DNA of 64,000 nt from NCBI GenBank assembly GCA_037200445.1, contig JBBCGH010000001.1:4833162-4897161 (forward strand). The letters are read 5' to 3'. Position 1 is the first letter of the stretch. Each line of letters starts with the position of its first letter. This document shows, piece by piece, positions 48,127 to 57,885 of this stretch. The notes under the pieces are model-generated. The model did no database searches. It saw only the letters and a list, made by a program, of their open reading frames with translations, and had not been told where the DNA came from. Made by a program: the position numbers and the translations under genes. This stretch comes from Alphaproteobacteria bacterium. GTDB taxonomy: Bacteria > Pseudomonadota > Alphaproteobacteria > Rhizobiales > Xanthobacteraceae.

Positions 48127-49185
48127 GTGGTGGCGTATTGCGTCAGCGTTGATGACGACGTTCCGGCAATCGATCAGCGTCCGTCCCGCAGGGCTTCTCC
48201 CCAGCAGCTCCTCGGCGGCCTGGCGCTCATCTGCATCGCGCTCGCCTGCGGCTCGACCCTCTACAACAACCTCGCAGGCGACCGTGTCGACGACATCGTA
48301 ACGCCGCCAAAGGTGACGATCGTCACCGCCCAGCCCGCGCAACCGGCCATCGCTGTGGCGCAGAAAGCCCCGCGCTCGAAACCTGCCAAACCAGACTTCC
48401 TGTTTGCGCCAAGCTTTGATGCAGCGCTGCTCGACGGCAGCGCCGCGATGCCGCCCGTGATGTTCTCGCGCGAGCGCCCTATGAAGCTCGCCCTGCACGC
48501 CTTCCGCCTCGATCGCGCCCCCGCGCCCGCGCCGACCCAGATTGTCGCGAGCGTACCGCTGCCCGCGCCGCGCCCGGCCGAGCTTGCACCGATCACGACC
48601 GCCAGCATTCCGACGCGCGCGCCACATGAAAAAATAGCGACGGCGTCCGTCGGACTCGGCCCCTTCGATCAACTCTTCGGCAAGCGCGACACCGACCTCA
48701 CCATGTCCTACGCGCCGAGCGACGGCGGTGTGTTCCACAACGGGGCGAGCAAGCCGCTCGGACGTGGCCCGACCAACGACAACTTCACCGCGGTCTATGA
48801 TATTTCCGCGCGCGTCGTTTACATGCCGGACGGCACGGTGCTCGAAGCGCACTCCGGCCTGCGCGACAAGCTCGACGACCCGCGCTACGTGAACGTGAAG
48901 ATGCATGGCGCGACACCGCCGCACACCTACGATCTCATCCCGCGTGAGGCGCTGTTCCACGGCGTGGAGGCGATCCGCATGATTCCGGTGGGCGGCGAAG
49001 ACGCAATCTTCGGGCGCACCGGCCTGCTCGCACACAGCTACATGCTCGGGCCGAACGGCGACTCGAACGGCTGCGTGTCGTTTAGGGACTACGAGGCGTT
49101 CCTGCGCGCCTACAAGCGGGGCGTGGTCAAGCGGCTCGTCGTCGTGGCAAGCGGCGGGCGAAGCGTGATGACGGCGAGCAACTGA
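48127..49185 (+). CDS. DUF2778 (L,D-transpeptidase-like) protein
   Basis: The 352-residue protein starts with GTG at 48127. It has one membrane helix (GGLALICIALACGSTLYNNL), a proline/alanine-rich spacer of about 120 residues, and a DUF2778 domain (residues 190-345). The C-terminal HSYMLGPNGDSNGCVSF resembles the His...GCVSF active site of YkuD-type L,D-transpeptidases. The catalytic cysteine is inferred. It probably acts on cell wall in the periplasm. Confidence 0.8.
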   Translation: MVAYCVSVDDDVPAIDQRPSRRASPQQLLGGLALICIALACGSTLYNNLAGDRVDDIVTPPKVTIVTAQPAQPAIAVAQKAPRSKPAKPDFLFAPSFDAALLDGSAAMPPVMFSRERPMKLALHAFRLDRAPAPAPTQIVASVPLPAPRPAELAPITTASIPTRAPHEKIATASVGLGPFDQLFGKRDTDLTMSYAPSDGGVFHNGASKPLGRGPTNDNFTAVYDISARVVYMPDGTVLEAHSGLRDKLDDPRYVNVKMHGATPPHTYDLIPREALFHGVEAIRMIPVGGEDAIFGRTGLLAHSYMLGPNGDSNGCVSFRDYEAFLRAYKRGVVKRLVVVASGGRSVMTASN

Positions 49186-49187
49186 AT

Positions 49188-49328
49188 GACCTCATCCTGA
49201 GGCGCGCCCCATAGCGCGTCGAAGACGCGCGTAACCGCGCTTATGGGCGCGTCTCGAAGGATGACCACACACTCCGCCGCATCGGGCCACCCTTCGAGGC
49301 TCGCTGCGCTCGCACCTCAGGATGAGGT
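49188..49328. repeat. Palindromic repeat (CCTCATCCTGAGG family) providing the rnhA stop
   Basis: The arms GACCTCATCCTGAGGCGCG and the terminal CTCAGGATGAGG enclose GCGTCTCGAAGGATG and CACCCTTCGAGGC inner arms. It is the same family as the copy at 9250-9361. The last arm overlaps the C-terminus and stop codon (49317-49319) of the minus-strand rnhA gene. Confidence 0.8.
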
Positions 49329-49853
49329 TTTTTTCGCGCGCCGCTTGCGCGGCGGCGGCGCTGCTGCCTCGCGCGGCGTTGCGCGTGACGGATCGGCGCC
49401 CTGTTTGATTTCGGCGCGTGCCTCGTGAACCAGTGCGTCCGCGCGCTCGTTGTAGTGATCGCCGGCGTGGCCCTTTACCCAATGCCAGCGCACGGTGTGG
49501 ACATTGCGCGCCGCATCGAGCCTTTCCCAAAGGTCCTGATTTTTCACCGGCTCCTTTGACGCAGTGCGCCAGCCGTTGCGCTTCCAATTGTTGATGTATT
49601 TGGTGATGCCGTCGCGCACGTACTGACTATCGATGTTCATGTCGACAATCGAAGGCAGCTTGAGCGCTTCGAGCGCGGCAATTGCCGCCATCAATTCCAT
49701 GCGGTTGTTGGTCGACGCTGGCTCACCGCCTTTAAGCTCTTTCATGTGCTCGCCCGACCGCAGGATCGCGGCCCAGCCGCCGGGTCCAGGGTTGGTCGGC
49801 GCACAACCGCCGTCCGTGTAGACGATGATGTGAGGCGGAGCTTTCCCGCTCAT
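49317..49853 (-). CDS. rnhA: Ribonuclease HI
   Basis: The 178-residue enzyme degrades RNA in RNA-DNA hybrids. The four catalytic acids are in [21 protein letters not shown] and YNERADAL. The tail past about residue 150 is basic and alanine-rich and ends within a palindromic repeat. The start overlaps the thrB stop (ATGA), and the order thrB-rnhA is common in Rhizobiales. Confidence 0.95.
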   Translation of the reverse strand: MSGKAPPHIIVYTDGGCAPTNPGPGGWAAILRSGEHMKELKGGEPASTNNRMELMAAIAALEALKLPSIVDMNIDSQYVRDGITKYINNWKRNGWRTASKEPVKNQDLWERLDAARNVHTVRWHWVKGHAGDHYNERADALVHEARAEIKQGADPSRATPREAAAPPPRKRRAKKTSS

Positions 49854-50815
49854 GCGTCGATTCCGTAGTCGCGCACGCTCGCGACCGCCTGATGGAAGCG
49901 CAGCTTGCGAAAGTATTCGAGCGGGTCCTTCGGCCGTACCAGCGCGCCCGGCGGCACATTGAGCCAGTCGACGAGGCGTGTGAGCAGGAAGCGCAGCGCA
50001 GCGCCGCGCGCGAGCAGCGGCAGGCAGGCGCGCTCCTCGGCGGAAAGCGGACGCGCCGAGACATAGCCCTGCAGCAGCGCGCGGCCCTTGGTGACGTTGT
50101 AGGCGTGGTCCGGCTCGAAGCACCACGCGTTGAGACAGATCGCGACGTCGTAGGCGAGCGTGTCGGTGCAGGCGAAATAGAAATCGATCAGGCCGGACAA
50201 CTGATCGCCGAGAAAAAACACGTTGTCGGGAAAGAGATCGGCGTGGATCACGCCCTCAGGCAGCCCGGACGGCCACGAGCCTTCGAGCAAAGTCAGCTCA
50301 CGCTCGATCGCATCGCGCAATCCCGGCTGGACGGTGTCGGCGCCGGCGGCGGACGCGACACAGAGCGGCCGCCAGCCGTCGACCGAGAGCGCATTGCGCC
50401 GCTGCATGGAAAAATCTGCGCCTGCGAGGTGCAGTTTCGCGAGCCCCTCCCCGACCGCTTCGCAATGAGCCGCACTCGGACGGCGCACCGAGATGCCGTC
50501 GAGCACAGTCACGATCGCCGCCGGGCGGCCCGCGACCCAGCCGATCATGTTGCCGGTCCGGTCCTTGATCGGCTGCGGGCAGATCAGCCCGCGCGCCGCA
50601 AGATGCTCCATCAGGCCGAGGAAGAACGGCAGGTCCTCCGGCGCGACGCGCTTCTCGTAGAGCGTCAGAAAGCAGTAGCCCTTGGTGGTGTGAACCAGGA
50701 AATTCGAGTTCTCAACGCCCTCCGCGATGCCCTTGTACGACAGGAGCTCGCCCAGATCGTAATGGGCAAGGAAGCCGGCAAGGTCTTCTGCCGAAACGTC
50801 GGTATAGACGGCCAT
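49850..50815 (-). CDS. thrB: Homoserine kinase (ThrB, APH-fold type)
   Basis: The 321-residue kinase starts [16 protein letters not shown]. It shows the phosphotransferase motif [13 protein letters not shown] and the metal site [10 protein letters not shown]. This type phosphorylates homoserine for threonine synthesis and is unrelated to the GHMP-type ThrB. ispH, the usual upstream neighbour, is not present. rnhA follows with a four-base overlap. Confidence 0.93.
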   Translation of the reverse strand: MAVYTDVSAEDLAGFLAHYDLGELLSYKGIAEGVENSNFLVHTTKGYCFLTLYEKRVAPEDLPFFLGLMEHLAARGLICPQPIKDRTGNMIGWVAGRPAAIVTVLDGISVRRPSAAHCEAVGEGLAKLHLAGADFSMQRRNALSVDGWRPLCVASAAGADTVQPGLRDAIERELTLLEGSWPSGLPEGVIHADLFPDNVFFLGDQLSGLIDFYFACTDTLAYDVAICLNAWCFEPDHAYNVTKGRALLQGYVSARPLSAEERACLPLLARGAALRFLLTRLVDWLNVPPGALVRPKDPLEYFRKLRFHQAVASVRDYGIDA

Positions 50816-51009
50816 CAGGCAACCTTTTCGGCGATTCTTGAATGAAATCCAGTAGTTCCGCCGCGACATGGGCCGCGCCGCGGCGTCCTGTCAAGCGCGA
50901 GATCATTGGACAGAACGTGACCGGACAACTATATTCCCGCCATTCCCGTCATCCACGATGACAAACAGGCTTCGCCCGGAGGGCGGGCGAAGCGCAGAGG
51001 AGATTTGCC

Positions 51010-51708
51010 ATGGCGACCACGCCGTTGATGCCAAAGGCGACCGCCGTCTGGCTCGTCGAGAACACCGCATTGTCGTTCGACCAGATCGCCGATTTCTGCA
51101 AGCTGCACCCCCTCGAAGTGAAGGCGATCGCCGACGGCGACGCCGCGCAGGGGATCAAGGGTCTCGATCCGGTGCTGACCGGCCAGCTCACCCGCGAGGG
51201 GATCAAGAAGGCGGAAGCCGACAAGGAAATCCGCCTGCACATGTCGGACCCGAAAGTGCGCCTCCCCGAGCAGAAGAAGAAAAAGGGTCCGCGCTATACG
51301 CCGGTCTCGCGCCGGCAGGATCGGCCGAATGCGATCCTCTGGCTGGTGCGTAACCACCCGGAGCTCAAGGATGCGCAGATCATGCGCCTGGTCGGCACCA
51401 CCAAGTCGACCATCGCGGGCATCCGCGAGCGCACCCACTGGAATTCCGCGCAGCTGCAGCCGCTCGACCCGGTGACGCTCGGGCTCTGCACGCAGATCGA
51501 TCTCGATTTCGAGGTCGGCCGTGCCGCGAAGGAGAAGCCGGTGCGCGTCGATGCCGGTCCGACGCTGCTGCCCGCCTCCGCCACGACCGCGCAGGCCGAG
51601 GCTGACGAGCCCGAGCAGCCGAAGAAGCCCGGCGACGAGCTCAACGTCGACGCGGTGTTCGCCAAGCTCAAGCAGCTCGGCGGCAAGAGCGAGGATAAAG
51701 GCGAGTAA
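51010..51708 (+). CDS. trcR: TrcR/DUF1013 cell-cycle transcription regulator
   Basis: The 232-residue protein starts MATTPLMPKATAVWLVENTA. It contains DUF1013, a conserved alphaproteobacterial domain including RPNAILWLVRNHPELKDAQ and GTTKSTIAGIRERTHWN, which look like a helix-turn-helix. The C-terminal 60 residues are an acidic linker. AGGAG lies upstream. It is divergent from thrB. Confidence 0.9.
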   Translation: MATTPLMPKATAVWLVENTALSFDQIADFCKLHPLEVKAIADGDAAQGIKGLDPVLTGQLTREGIKKAEADKEIRLHMSDPKVRLPEQKKKKGPRYTPVSRRQDRPNAILWLVRNHPELKDAQIMRLVGTTKSTIAGIRERTHWNSAQLQPLDPVTLGLCTQIDLDFEVGRAAKEKPVRVDAGPTLLPASATTAQAEADEPEQPKKPGDELNVDAVFAKLKQLGGKSEDKGE

Positions 51709-51766
51709 GCGCAGTCAGTTTGCCACGTGCCCCCTGCGCTGCGTAAGCAGCGGGCGCGAGCTACGA

Positions 51767-52549
51767 TCAGGCGCCGGCCATGCGCCCGGAGCCTTGCGTC
51801 GGCCATTGAATCGGAGCGAGCGTCAACGGCTGATACTGCGCCAGCGTTTGCAGGCGTCCGATGTCGGTCAGTTCGACAAGCCGTGAGCGGCTGGTAATCA
51901 GGCCGTCCGCGCGAAGCTGCTGCATCATTCGATTGAGATGCGGGACGCTGAGCCCGAGAACGTCCGCCATGACCTCCTGCGAAAACGGCAGGTCGAAGCT
52001 TGTCGCTTCCGCGCGGCCTACGCCCAGCAGGCGGGTATGAATCTCCAGCAGGAAGTGCGCCAGCCTTTCGATCGGCGTACGCCGGCCGAGGTCGACAATG
52101 TGCTCGGTATAGATTGCCGCCTCATACGCGGCGAGCCAACTCAACAGAAGACCGAACTGAGGCTGCGCGAAACAAAGCCCGACATATGAATCGAGAGCGC
52201 AGACGTTGTAGGCCAGATCGCTGACCGCCACGACCGAGTACATCGAACGATCAAAGAAACTCACTGGGAAGCCGATGACATCGCCCGGCAAGATGACATT
52301 CAGGATCTGCCGCTTTCCGTTGCGCAGCAGCTTGTAGCGGATCGCGTGGCCGCTCTTCACGAAGCCGAGATTGCGATACTCGTCACCTGCAGCAACCAGC
52401 TCGCGCCGCTTTTTGGTGATGCGCTCGCCATCGATGATGTTCTCAAAGTTCCTGAGATCGCTCGCGCTGAGTTTCATGAGACGCGACAGGCGCACGACGA
52501 ACGGATGTTCGACGAAAGTCTCACTTTCGGTGTGGGCAGCAAGAGTCAT
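51767..52549 (-). CDS. Crp/Fnr family transcription regulator
   Basis: The 260-residue protein has an N-terminal cyclic-nucleotide-binding-like barrel (about residues 20-140, with GDVIGFPVSFF) and a C-terminal winged helix (SQEVMADVLGLSVPHLNRMM). No FNR-type N-terminal cysteine cluster is present, so oxygen sensing through an iron-sulfur centre is unlikely. It is divergent from the transporter operon, with a 15-base palindrome in the gap, and may control it. Confidence 0.88.
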   Translation of the reverse strand: MTLAAHTESETFVEHPFVVRLSRLMKLSASDLRNFENIIDGERITKKRRELVAAGDEYRNLGFVKSGHAIRYKLLRNGKRQILNVILPGDVIGFPVSFFDRSMYSVVAVSDLAYNVCALDSYVGLCFAQPQFGLLLSWLAAYEAAIYTEHIVDLGRRTPIERLAHFLLEIHTRLLGVGRAEATSFDLPFSQEVMADVLGLSVPHLNRMMQQLRADGLITSRSRLVELTDIGRLQTLAQYQPLTLAPIQWPTQGSGRMAGA

Positions 52550-52588
52550 GACATTGCCGGAGCGGAACAGTACGACGATTTATTAATC

Positions 52589-52603
52589 TCGATCAATGAT
52601 CGA
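52589..52603. promoter_or_regulatory. Palindrome between the Crp/Fnr gene and the ABC importer operon
   Basis: TCGATCA-A-TGATCGA is a perfect 15-base inverted repeat 40 bases upstream of the regulator start and about 200 bases before the substrate-binding protein gene. It is a possible Crp/Fnr-type operator, although the half site is not the exact FNR consensus. Confidence 0.4.
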
Positions 52604-52805
52604 ACTGAAATAGCCTGTTCCTTCTGACACGTTTCGTCGCTTCACGACGAAAGTGGCATTGACCAGGCGGTGCTTGCAGTTGGCTATAGCCAATGTGTGC
52701 CGCGTGTTCCGCGCAGCGCTGAACGAAGTGAATGCCGAGACGCCGGCCGGCCACAAACAGAAGAAGCAAACCGAGCAGGGTCTCGCACCCAAGGAGGAAA
52801 CGAAC

Positions 52806-54167
52806 ATGTCAGGAAGCGATCAGAAGTTCGACGGCGTGTCCCGCCGCACGCTGCTGTGGGCCGGTGCCGGCCTTGCCGGCGGCACGATGCTGCCGTCCAT
52901 GCTCCCAATGCCTGCATTCGCGGTGGGTGCCAGCGACCAGCCGCCGATCGGAACTTGGCCGGAAGGCTCGAAGGGTGACACGGTCAATGTCGCGGCCGCT
53001 GTGCCGCGCACTGGCACCTATGCGGTGCAGGGCGAAGACGAGCTCAAGGGCTGGCAGCTCGCGGTTGAGCACATCAACAGCGGCGATCCGCTGCTCAAGA
53101 AGATCGCGCCGAAGGTCACCAAGGGTCTTCTCGGCAAGAAGGTGAACCTGCTCTCGGCCGACTCGGCCGCGAAGCCGAACCAGGCCGTGCAGGAGGTCCA
53201 GACCTTCATCAACCAGAACAAGATCATCCTGATGACCGGCTCGACGTCTTCGGCCGTCGCGGTGGCGCTCAACAAGTTCGCGCAGCGCGAGAAGGTGCTC
53301 TACGTCACCGGCATCTCCGGCTCGAACGACACGACCGGCAAGGACTGCGTGCGCTATGGCTTCCGCCAGAACTTCTACGGCGAGACCGCGGCGAATGCGA
53401 TCGGCCCGGTGCTGGTCAAGGCCTACGGCAAGGGCAAGAAGGCGGCGTTCATGACGCCGGACTATACTTACGGCCACACGGTGACCAAATCGGTCAACGA
53501 CTACCTGACCAAGAACGGCGGCTGGACGCAGGTGACGAACCAGATCTCGCCGCTCGGAACACAGGACTTCAGCCAGTATCTCACCAACATCGCCAACTCC
53601 GGCGCCGACGCCATCATCAACGTCAACTGGGGCCGCGACGCAGTGCTGTCGGTGCAGCAGGCCAAGCAGTTCGGCCTGACGCCGAAGATGCAGATGGTGA
53701 TCCCGTACCAGATCCCGTTCCTCGCAAAGGAAGCGGGGCCGGAGCTGATGGAAGGCGTCTACGCCGCCACCGACTTCTGGTGGACGCTGCAAGACAAGTA
53801 TCCACTCGCCAAGATGTTCGTCGAGGCGTTCGAGAAGAAGTTCGGATACAAGCCCGAATGGGGCGCCAACAACGCCTACATGTCGTTCGCGATCTGGGCG
53901 CGCATGGTGTCGCAGGCGGGCTCGTTCTATCCGCCGGACGTCATCAAGGAATACGAGAAGGGCGAGAAGTTCGACTCGACGGTTGGCGAGGTCTATTTCC
54001 GCAAGGAAGACCACCAGCTGGTCCGCCCGGTCGTCATCGTCAAGGGCAGGGCGCCCAAGGACATGAAGAACAAGGAGGACTTCTGGGAGGTTCTCGAGGT
54101 CTTGCCGGGCGAGCCCCTGATGCAGAAGCCGGACGCCTTCGGCTGCAATCTCGGCGACTATACCTGA
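52806..54167 (+). CDS. ABC importer substrate-binding protein (branched-chain amino acid type)
   Basis: The 453-residue protein has a twin-arginine signal (SRRTLLWAGAGLAGG). A type I periplasmic binding fold follows, with VPRTGTYAVQGEDELKGW and VTGISGSNDTTGKD. AAGGAGG lies before the ATG at 52806. It feeds the permeases encoded downstream. Substrates of this family include amino acids, amides, urea and aromatic acids, and sequence alone does not decide. Confidence 0.88.
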   Translation: MSGSDQKFDGVSRRTLLWAGAGLAGGTMLPSMLPMPAFAVGASDQPPIGTWPEGSKGDTVNVAAAVPRTGTYAVQGEDELKGWQLAVEHINSGDPLLKKIAPKVTKGLLGKKVNLLSADSAAKPNQAVQEVQTFINQNKIILMTGSTSSAVAVALNKFAQREKVLYVTGISGSNDTTGKDCVRYGFRQNFYGETAANAIGPVLVKAYGKGKKAAFMTPDYTYGHTVTKSVNDYLTKNGGWTQVTNQISPLGTQDFSQYLTNIANSGADAIINVNWGRDAVLSVQQAKQFGLTPKMQMVIPYQIPFLAKEAGPELMEGVYAATDFWWTLQDKYPLAKMFVEAFEKKFGYKPEWGANNAYMSFAIWARMVSQAGSFYPPDVIKEYEKGEKFDSTVGEVYFRKEDHQLVRPVVIVKGRAPKDMKNKEDFWEVLEVLPGEPLMQKPDAFGCNLGDYT

Positions 54168-54241
54168 TCCTGACGTGATATCTCTTGCCGCGGGCGGCCT
54201 GCGCCCGCGGCATCACACTGTCTGTCCGGATTGCGCGACCG

Positions 54242-55117
54242 ATGATCAATTGGGCGAACTTCATCTCGCAGTGCTTCAACGGCCTGGTGCTTGGCGCCCT
54301 GCTGGCGCTGATCTCATCGGGCCTGACCATCATCTACGGCACGCTCGGCGTCCTGAACCTCGCGCATGGCGCGATGTTCATGCTCGGCGGCTACGGGGGC
54401 TGGCTCGCCTACAGCTACACCGGTTCCTTCGTGGTCGCCGTCATCGCCGGCACGATCTTCGTCATGATCGTCGGCGTGGTGACGGAGCGTGTCGTCATCC
54501 GCCACTTCTACGGCCGTCCGCATGAGGACCAGCTCCTCGTCACGTTCGGGCTCGGCATCGTGTTCGTCGAGGCGGTGCGTTTCTTTTTCGGCAGCCTGTC
54601 GAAAGCGCTGCCGCCTCCCGCGCCGCTGGTGGGGATCACGCCGCTCGGCTTCATGCTCTATCCGACCTACCGCCTCGCACTGCTCGGCATCGTCGCGGTC
54701 GCGCTGCTGGCGCTCTACGTTGTGCTCTATCGCACGCGCATCGGCATGATCGTGCGCGCCGGCATCGAGGATGCCGTGATGGTCGATTCGCTTGGCATCG
54801 ACGTCTACAAGGTCTTCATGCTGGTGTTCGGCATCGGCGCCGCCGCGGCGGGCTTCGCCGGCATTGTGAACGCCCCGGTCGTGTCGATCGCGCCCGATGT
54901 CGGTGAGGCGATCCTGGTGCAGACCTTCGTGGTCGTGGTCATCGGCGGCGTCGGCTCGTTCCCCGGCGCCATTCTCGGCGGGCTGATCGCGGGCCAAATC
55001 ATCAGTATCACGTCGATGTTCAACCCGGGTTACGCCTACGTCATGCTGTTCGTCGCCATGACGCTGGTGCTCGTGCTGCGTCCCTACGGGTTGCTCGGCA
55101 CGGCGGGGCGCGAATGA
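54242..55117 (+). CDS. ABC importer permease, LivH type
   Basis: The 291-residue protein has about eight membrane helices. It shows the LivH pattern GLVLGALLALISSGLTIIYG near the N-terminus and VVIGGVGSFPGAILGGLIAG near the C-terminus. The ATG at 54242 is chosen by comparison with the family N-terminus. It lies between the binding protein and the fused permease/ATPase gene. Confidence 0.92.
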   Translation: MINWANFISQCFNGLVLGALLALISSGLTIIYGTLGVLNLAHGAMFMLGGYGGWLAYSYTGSFVVAVIAGTIFVMIVGVVTERVVIRHFYGRPHEDQLLVTFGLGIVFVEAVRFFFGSLSKALPPPAPLVGITPLGFMLYPTYRLALLGIVAVALLALYVVLYRTRIGMIVRAGIEDAVMVDSLGIDVYKVFMLVFGIGAAAAGFAGIVNAPVVSIAPDVGEAILVQTFVVVVIGGVGSFPGAILGGLIAGQIISITSMFNPGYAYVMLFVAMTLVLVLRPYGLLGTAGRE

Positions 55118-55130
55118 GCGTGGCGCTCTG

Positions 55131-57014
55131 ATGCTCAGGCAACGCCCTTTTCTCGTCGAGATCCTGACCGCCATCGGTCTGATCGCGGCGCCATTCGTGT
55201 TGCCTCATCTCGGCTTCACGCCGACGACGATCAACCGCATCCTGGTCTGGGGCCTGTTCGGCATCGGCTTCGACATTCTGTTCGGCTTCACCGGCCTGCT
55301 GTCGTTCGGCCAGTCGGCTTTCTTCGGCACCGGCGGCATGGTCGCGGCCTACCTGCTGACGATCGTGAACTTTCCCTACGTGATGATTTCGCTGGCGGTC
55401 GGCATGATCGCCGCGGCGGCGACCGGCTATCTGATCGGCCTGATTGCGCTCAGGCGTACCGGCATCTATTTCGCCATGATCACGGTGGCGATCGCGGAAG
55501 TCTTCTATTTTGTCGAATTCAATCCGCTGTCTGAATTCACCGGCGGTGAGAACGGGCTGCCTGGCGTGCCGACACCGAGCATCTATCTCGGTTTCACGAC
55601 CATCAAGTTCAATACCGACTGGTCGCTCTATGTGTTCCTGGCCTTCTGGTTCTTCGTCGGTATCGTGATTGCGCTCCGCATCGTCCGCTCGCCCGTGGGT
55701 ACGATCCTGCGTGCCATTCGCGATAATCCGCTGCGCGCCACTGCGGTCGGTCACAACATCCACGCTTACAAGCTCGCCGCCTTCGTCATCGCGGCGGCCT
55801 ATGCGGGCTTCGCCGGTGGTCTGCTCGGCGTGATGCAGGGCTTTATGCCGCCGGATGCATTCATGTTCGACACCTCCGGTCAGCTCGTGATGCAGACCGC
55901 GATCGGCGGCGCCGGCACGCTGTTCGGCCCGCTGGTGGGCGCAGCAGTCTGGCTTTTTCTGAGCGACTTTTTGCAGACCACATTGCAGCTCGGCGCCAGC
56001 TGGAAGCTGGTGCTGGGTGTGATCTTCGTCCTGCTGGTGTGCTTCCTGCGCCGCGGATTGATCGGCTGCATCGCGGACCTCTACGCGCTCGCGACCGGCC
56101 CCAGAAAGGGAGCCGAGCCTGCCAAGGAGGCGCCAATGGCCGGCGTCACAGCTCAGGACGAGCAGAAGGCGGCCGCCAACGAAGCGGCCCGCCAACCGGC
56201 GATCGCCGCCATGCCGGCGCGCCATCGCGGCACCGACCGCAAGGCCGGGGTGATCCTGCAAGCCAAGGGCCTGACCAAGCACTACGGCGGTCTCGCCGCC
56301 AACAGCGACATCGACTTTGTCGTCAACCATGGCGAGCGGCGCGGCATCATCGGGCCGAACGGCGCCGGCAAGACCACCTTCTTCAAGATGCTGACCTGCG
56401 AAGTGCCGCCGACCTCGGGGCAGATCTTGTTCGAGGGCCGCGACATCACCGGCACGACGGTAACCGACGTGTGCCAGCTCGGCCTCACCAAGAGCTACCA
56501 GATCAATCAGCTCTTCAGTCGCCTGACCGTGCGCGAAAACCTGACTATCGCGGCGCTGGCGGAGCGGCGTGGCAAGTTCAGGCTCGATCTGTTCAAATCG
56601 CTGACGAGCGTCCCGCAACTCGCCGAGCAGGTCGATCATACGCTCGCGCTGGTCGACCTTGCGGCACGCGCCGACACCCCGGTGTCGGACCTCGCCTACG
56701 GCGAAAAGCGCCGGCTCGAGGTTGGCCTCGCGCTTGCGACCTCGCCGAGCCTGCTGCTGCTCGACGAGCCGCTCGCCGGCATGAGTCCGCGGGAGCGGGT
56801 CGAGACGGTGCGGCTGCTCAAGTCAATCGCGCGCGGCCGCACCATGATCATTATCGATCACGACATGGATTCGCTGTTCGAACTGGTCGAACGCGTCACG
56901 GTCCTGCAGGAGGGCCGGGTGCTGGTCGAAGGCACGCCGGATGAAATCAAGGGCAACAGCAAAGTGCAGGAAGCCTATCTGGGCGGCGTGCACGGCGTGT
57001 TGGCGGCCGAATGA
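55131..57014 (+). CDS. Fused ABC importer permease (LivM) and ATPase (LivG)
   Basis: The 627-residue protein joins a LivM membrane domain (about residues 1-310, with FGFTGLLSFGQSAFFGTGG) and a LivG ATPase domain (about 375-627). The linker is rich in alanine and lysine. The ATPase has Walker A GPNGAGKTTF and Walker B LLLLDEPLAGM. Its signature region is SDLAYGEKRRLEVG, a variant of LSGGQ. The frame is continuous, so the fusion is genuine. livF follows with an ATGA overlap. Confidence 0.9.
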   Translation: MLRQRPFLVEILTAIGLIAAPFVLPHLGFTPTTINRILVWGLFGIGFDILFGFTGLLSFGQSAFFGTGGMVAAYLLTIVNFPYVMISLAVGMIAAAATGYLIGLIALRRTGIYFAMITVAIAEVFYFVEFNPLSEFTGGENGLPGVPTPSIYLGFTTIKFNTDWSLYVFLAFWFFVGIVIALRIVRSPVGTILRAIRDNPLRATAVGHNIHAYKLAAFVIAAAYAGFAGGLLGVMQGFMPPDAFMFDTSGQLVMQTAIGGAGTLFGPLVGAAVWLFLSDFLQTTLQLGASWKLVLGVIFVLLVCFLRRGLIGCIADLYALATGPRKGAEPAKEAPMAGVTAQDEQKAAANEAARQPAIAAMPARHRGTDRKAGVILQAKGLTKHYGGLAANSDIDFVVNHGERRGIIGPNGAGKTTFFKMLTCEVPPTSGQILFEGRDITGTTVTDVCQLGLTKSYQINQLFSRLTVRENLTIAALAERRGKFRLDLFKSLTSVPQLAEQVDHTLALVDLAARADTPVSDLAYGEKRRLEVGLALATSPSLLLLDEPLAGMSPRERVETVRLLKSIARGRTMIIIDHDMDSLFELVERVTVLQEGRVLVEGTPDEIKGNSKVQEAYLGGVHGVLAAE

Positions 57015-57709
57015 GCCTGCTCGAAGTCACCGGCCTCAATACCTATTACGGGGATAGTCATATCCTCTTTGACGTCGCGTTGCGCGTTGAACGAAACGAA
57101 GTGGTGGCCCTGCTGGGCCGTAACGGCGCGGGGAAGAGCACGACCCTGAAGAGCCTGATGGGCGTGGTCGAACCGCGCAACGGCGCGATCGTGTTCGACG
57201 GTTCCGATATCGCGGGCAAGAAAAGTCACGCCATTGCGCGCGCCGGCATGCAGCTGGTGCACGAGGATCGTCGCATCTTCGGGAGCCTGAACGTCGAGGA
57301 AAATCTCGTGCTCGCCGGGCTCACCGCCGAGCACCGTTGGCCGCTCGACCGCGTCTACGAGATGTTTCCCAGGCTAAGGGAACGCCGCACCAGCCGCGGC
57401 ACCGATCTTTCGGGCGGCGAGCAGCAGATGCTTGCGATCGCGCGTGCGCTGATCCGCGACCCCAAGATCGTCCTGCTCGACGAGCCGTTCGAGGGCCTCG
57501 CCCCGGTGATCGTCCAGGATCTCGTCAAGGCCTGCCGCGATCTCGCCGACGCGGGACAAACCATCATTCTGGTCGAGCAAAACCTGGCGGCGGCCCTGAC
57601 GCTCGCCAACCGCGCCTACATCATCAACAATGGCCACATCGCGCACGAAGGATCGACCGCGGACATGAAGGTGCGGCCGGAAGTCCTGCACCGGTATCTT
57701 GGGGTTTAG
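57011..57709 (+). CDS. ABC importer ATPase, LivF type
   Basis: The 232-residue ATPase has Walker A GRNGAGKSTTLKS, signature LSGGEQQMLAIA, Walker B IVLLDEPFEGL and a switch histidine region. LivF forms the second nucleotide-binding subunit with the fused LivM-LivG. It is the last gene of the operon and overlaps its predecessor by four bases. A palindromic repeat begins directly after the stop. Confidence 0.92.
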   Translation: MSLLEVTGLNTYYGDSHILFDVALRVERNEVVALLGRNGAGKSTTLKSLMGVVEPRNGAIVFDGSDIAGKKSHAIARAGMQLVHEDRRIFGSLNVEENLVLAGLTAEHRWPLDRVYEMFPRLRERRTSRGTDLSGGEQQMLAIARALIRDPKIVLLDEPFEGLAPVIVQDLVKACRDLADAGQTIILVEQNLAAALTLANRAYIINNGHIAHEGSTADMKVRPEVLHRYLGV

Positions 57710-57782
57710 AGCATGATCCCGAAAAGCATGTCCTCGACCCCGATCGGGGATGGGACCCGGTTTTCGGGAAAGATCATGCTCA
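57710..57782. repeat. Rhizobiales-type palindromic repeat (AGCATGATC family)
   Basis: AGAGCATGATCCCGAAAA and TTTTCGGGAAAGATCATGCTC form long imperfect arms around CCCCGATCGGGG. This sequence type is a widespread intergenic element in Rhizobiales. It lies right after livF and may act as its 3' structure. Confidence 0.85.
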
Positions 57783-57885
57783 AAAAAAGCTAGAGCCCGA
57801 CTCCGGTTCAACCAAGAACGATGGGGCTCTGGCGAAGCGCGCGCCTGCCCGCCGTCGCGAAGCCCGTGCCGGGGCACGAACGGAG

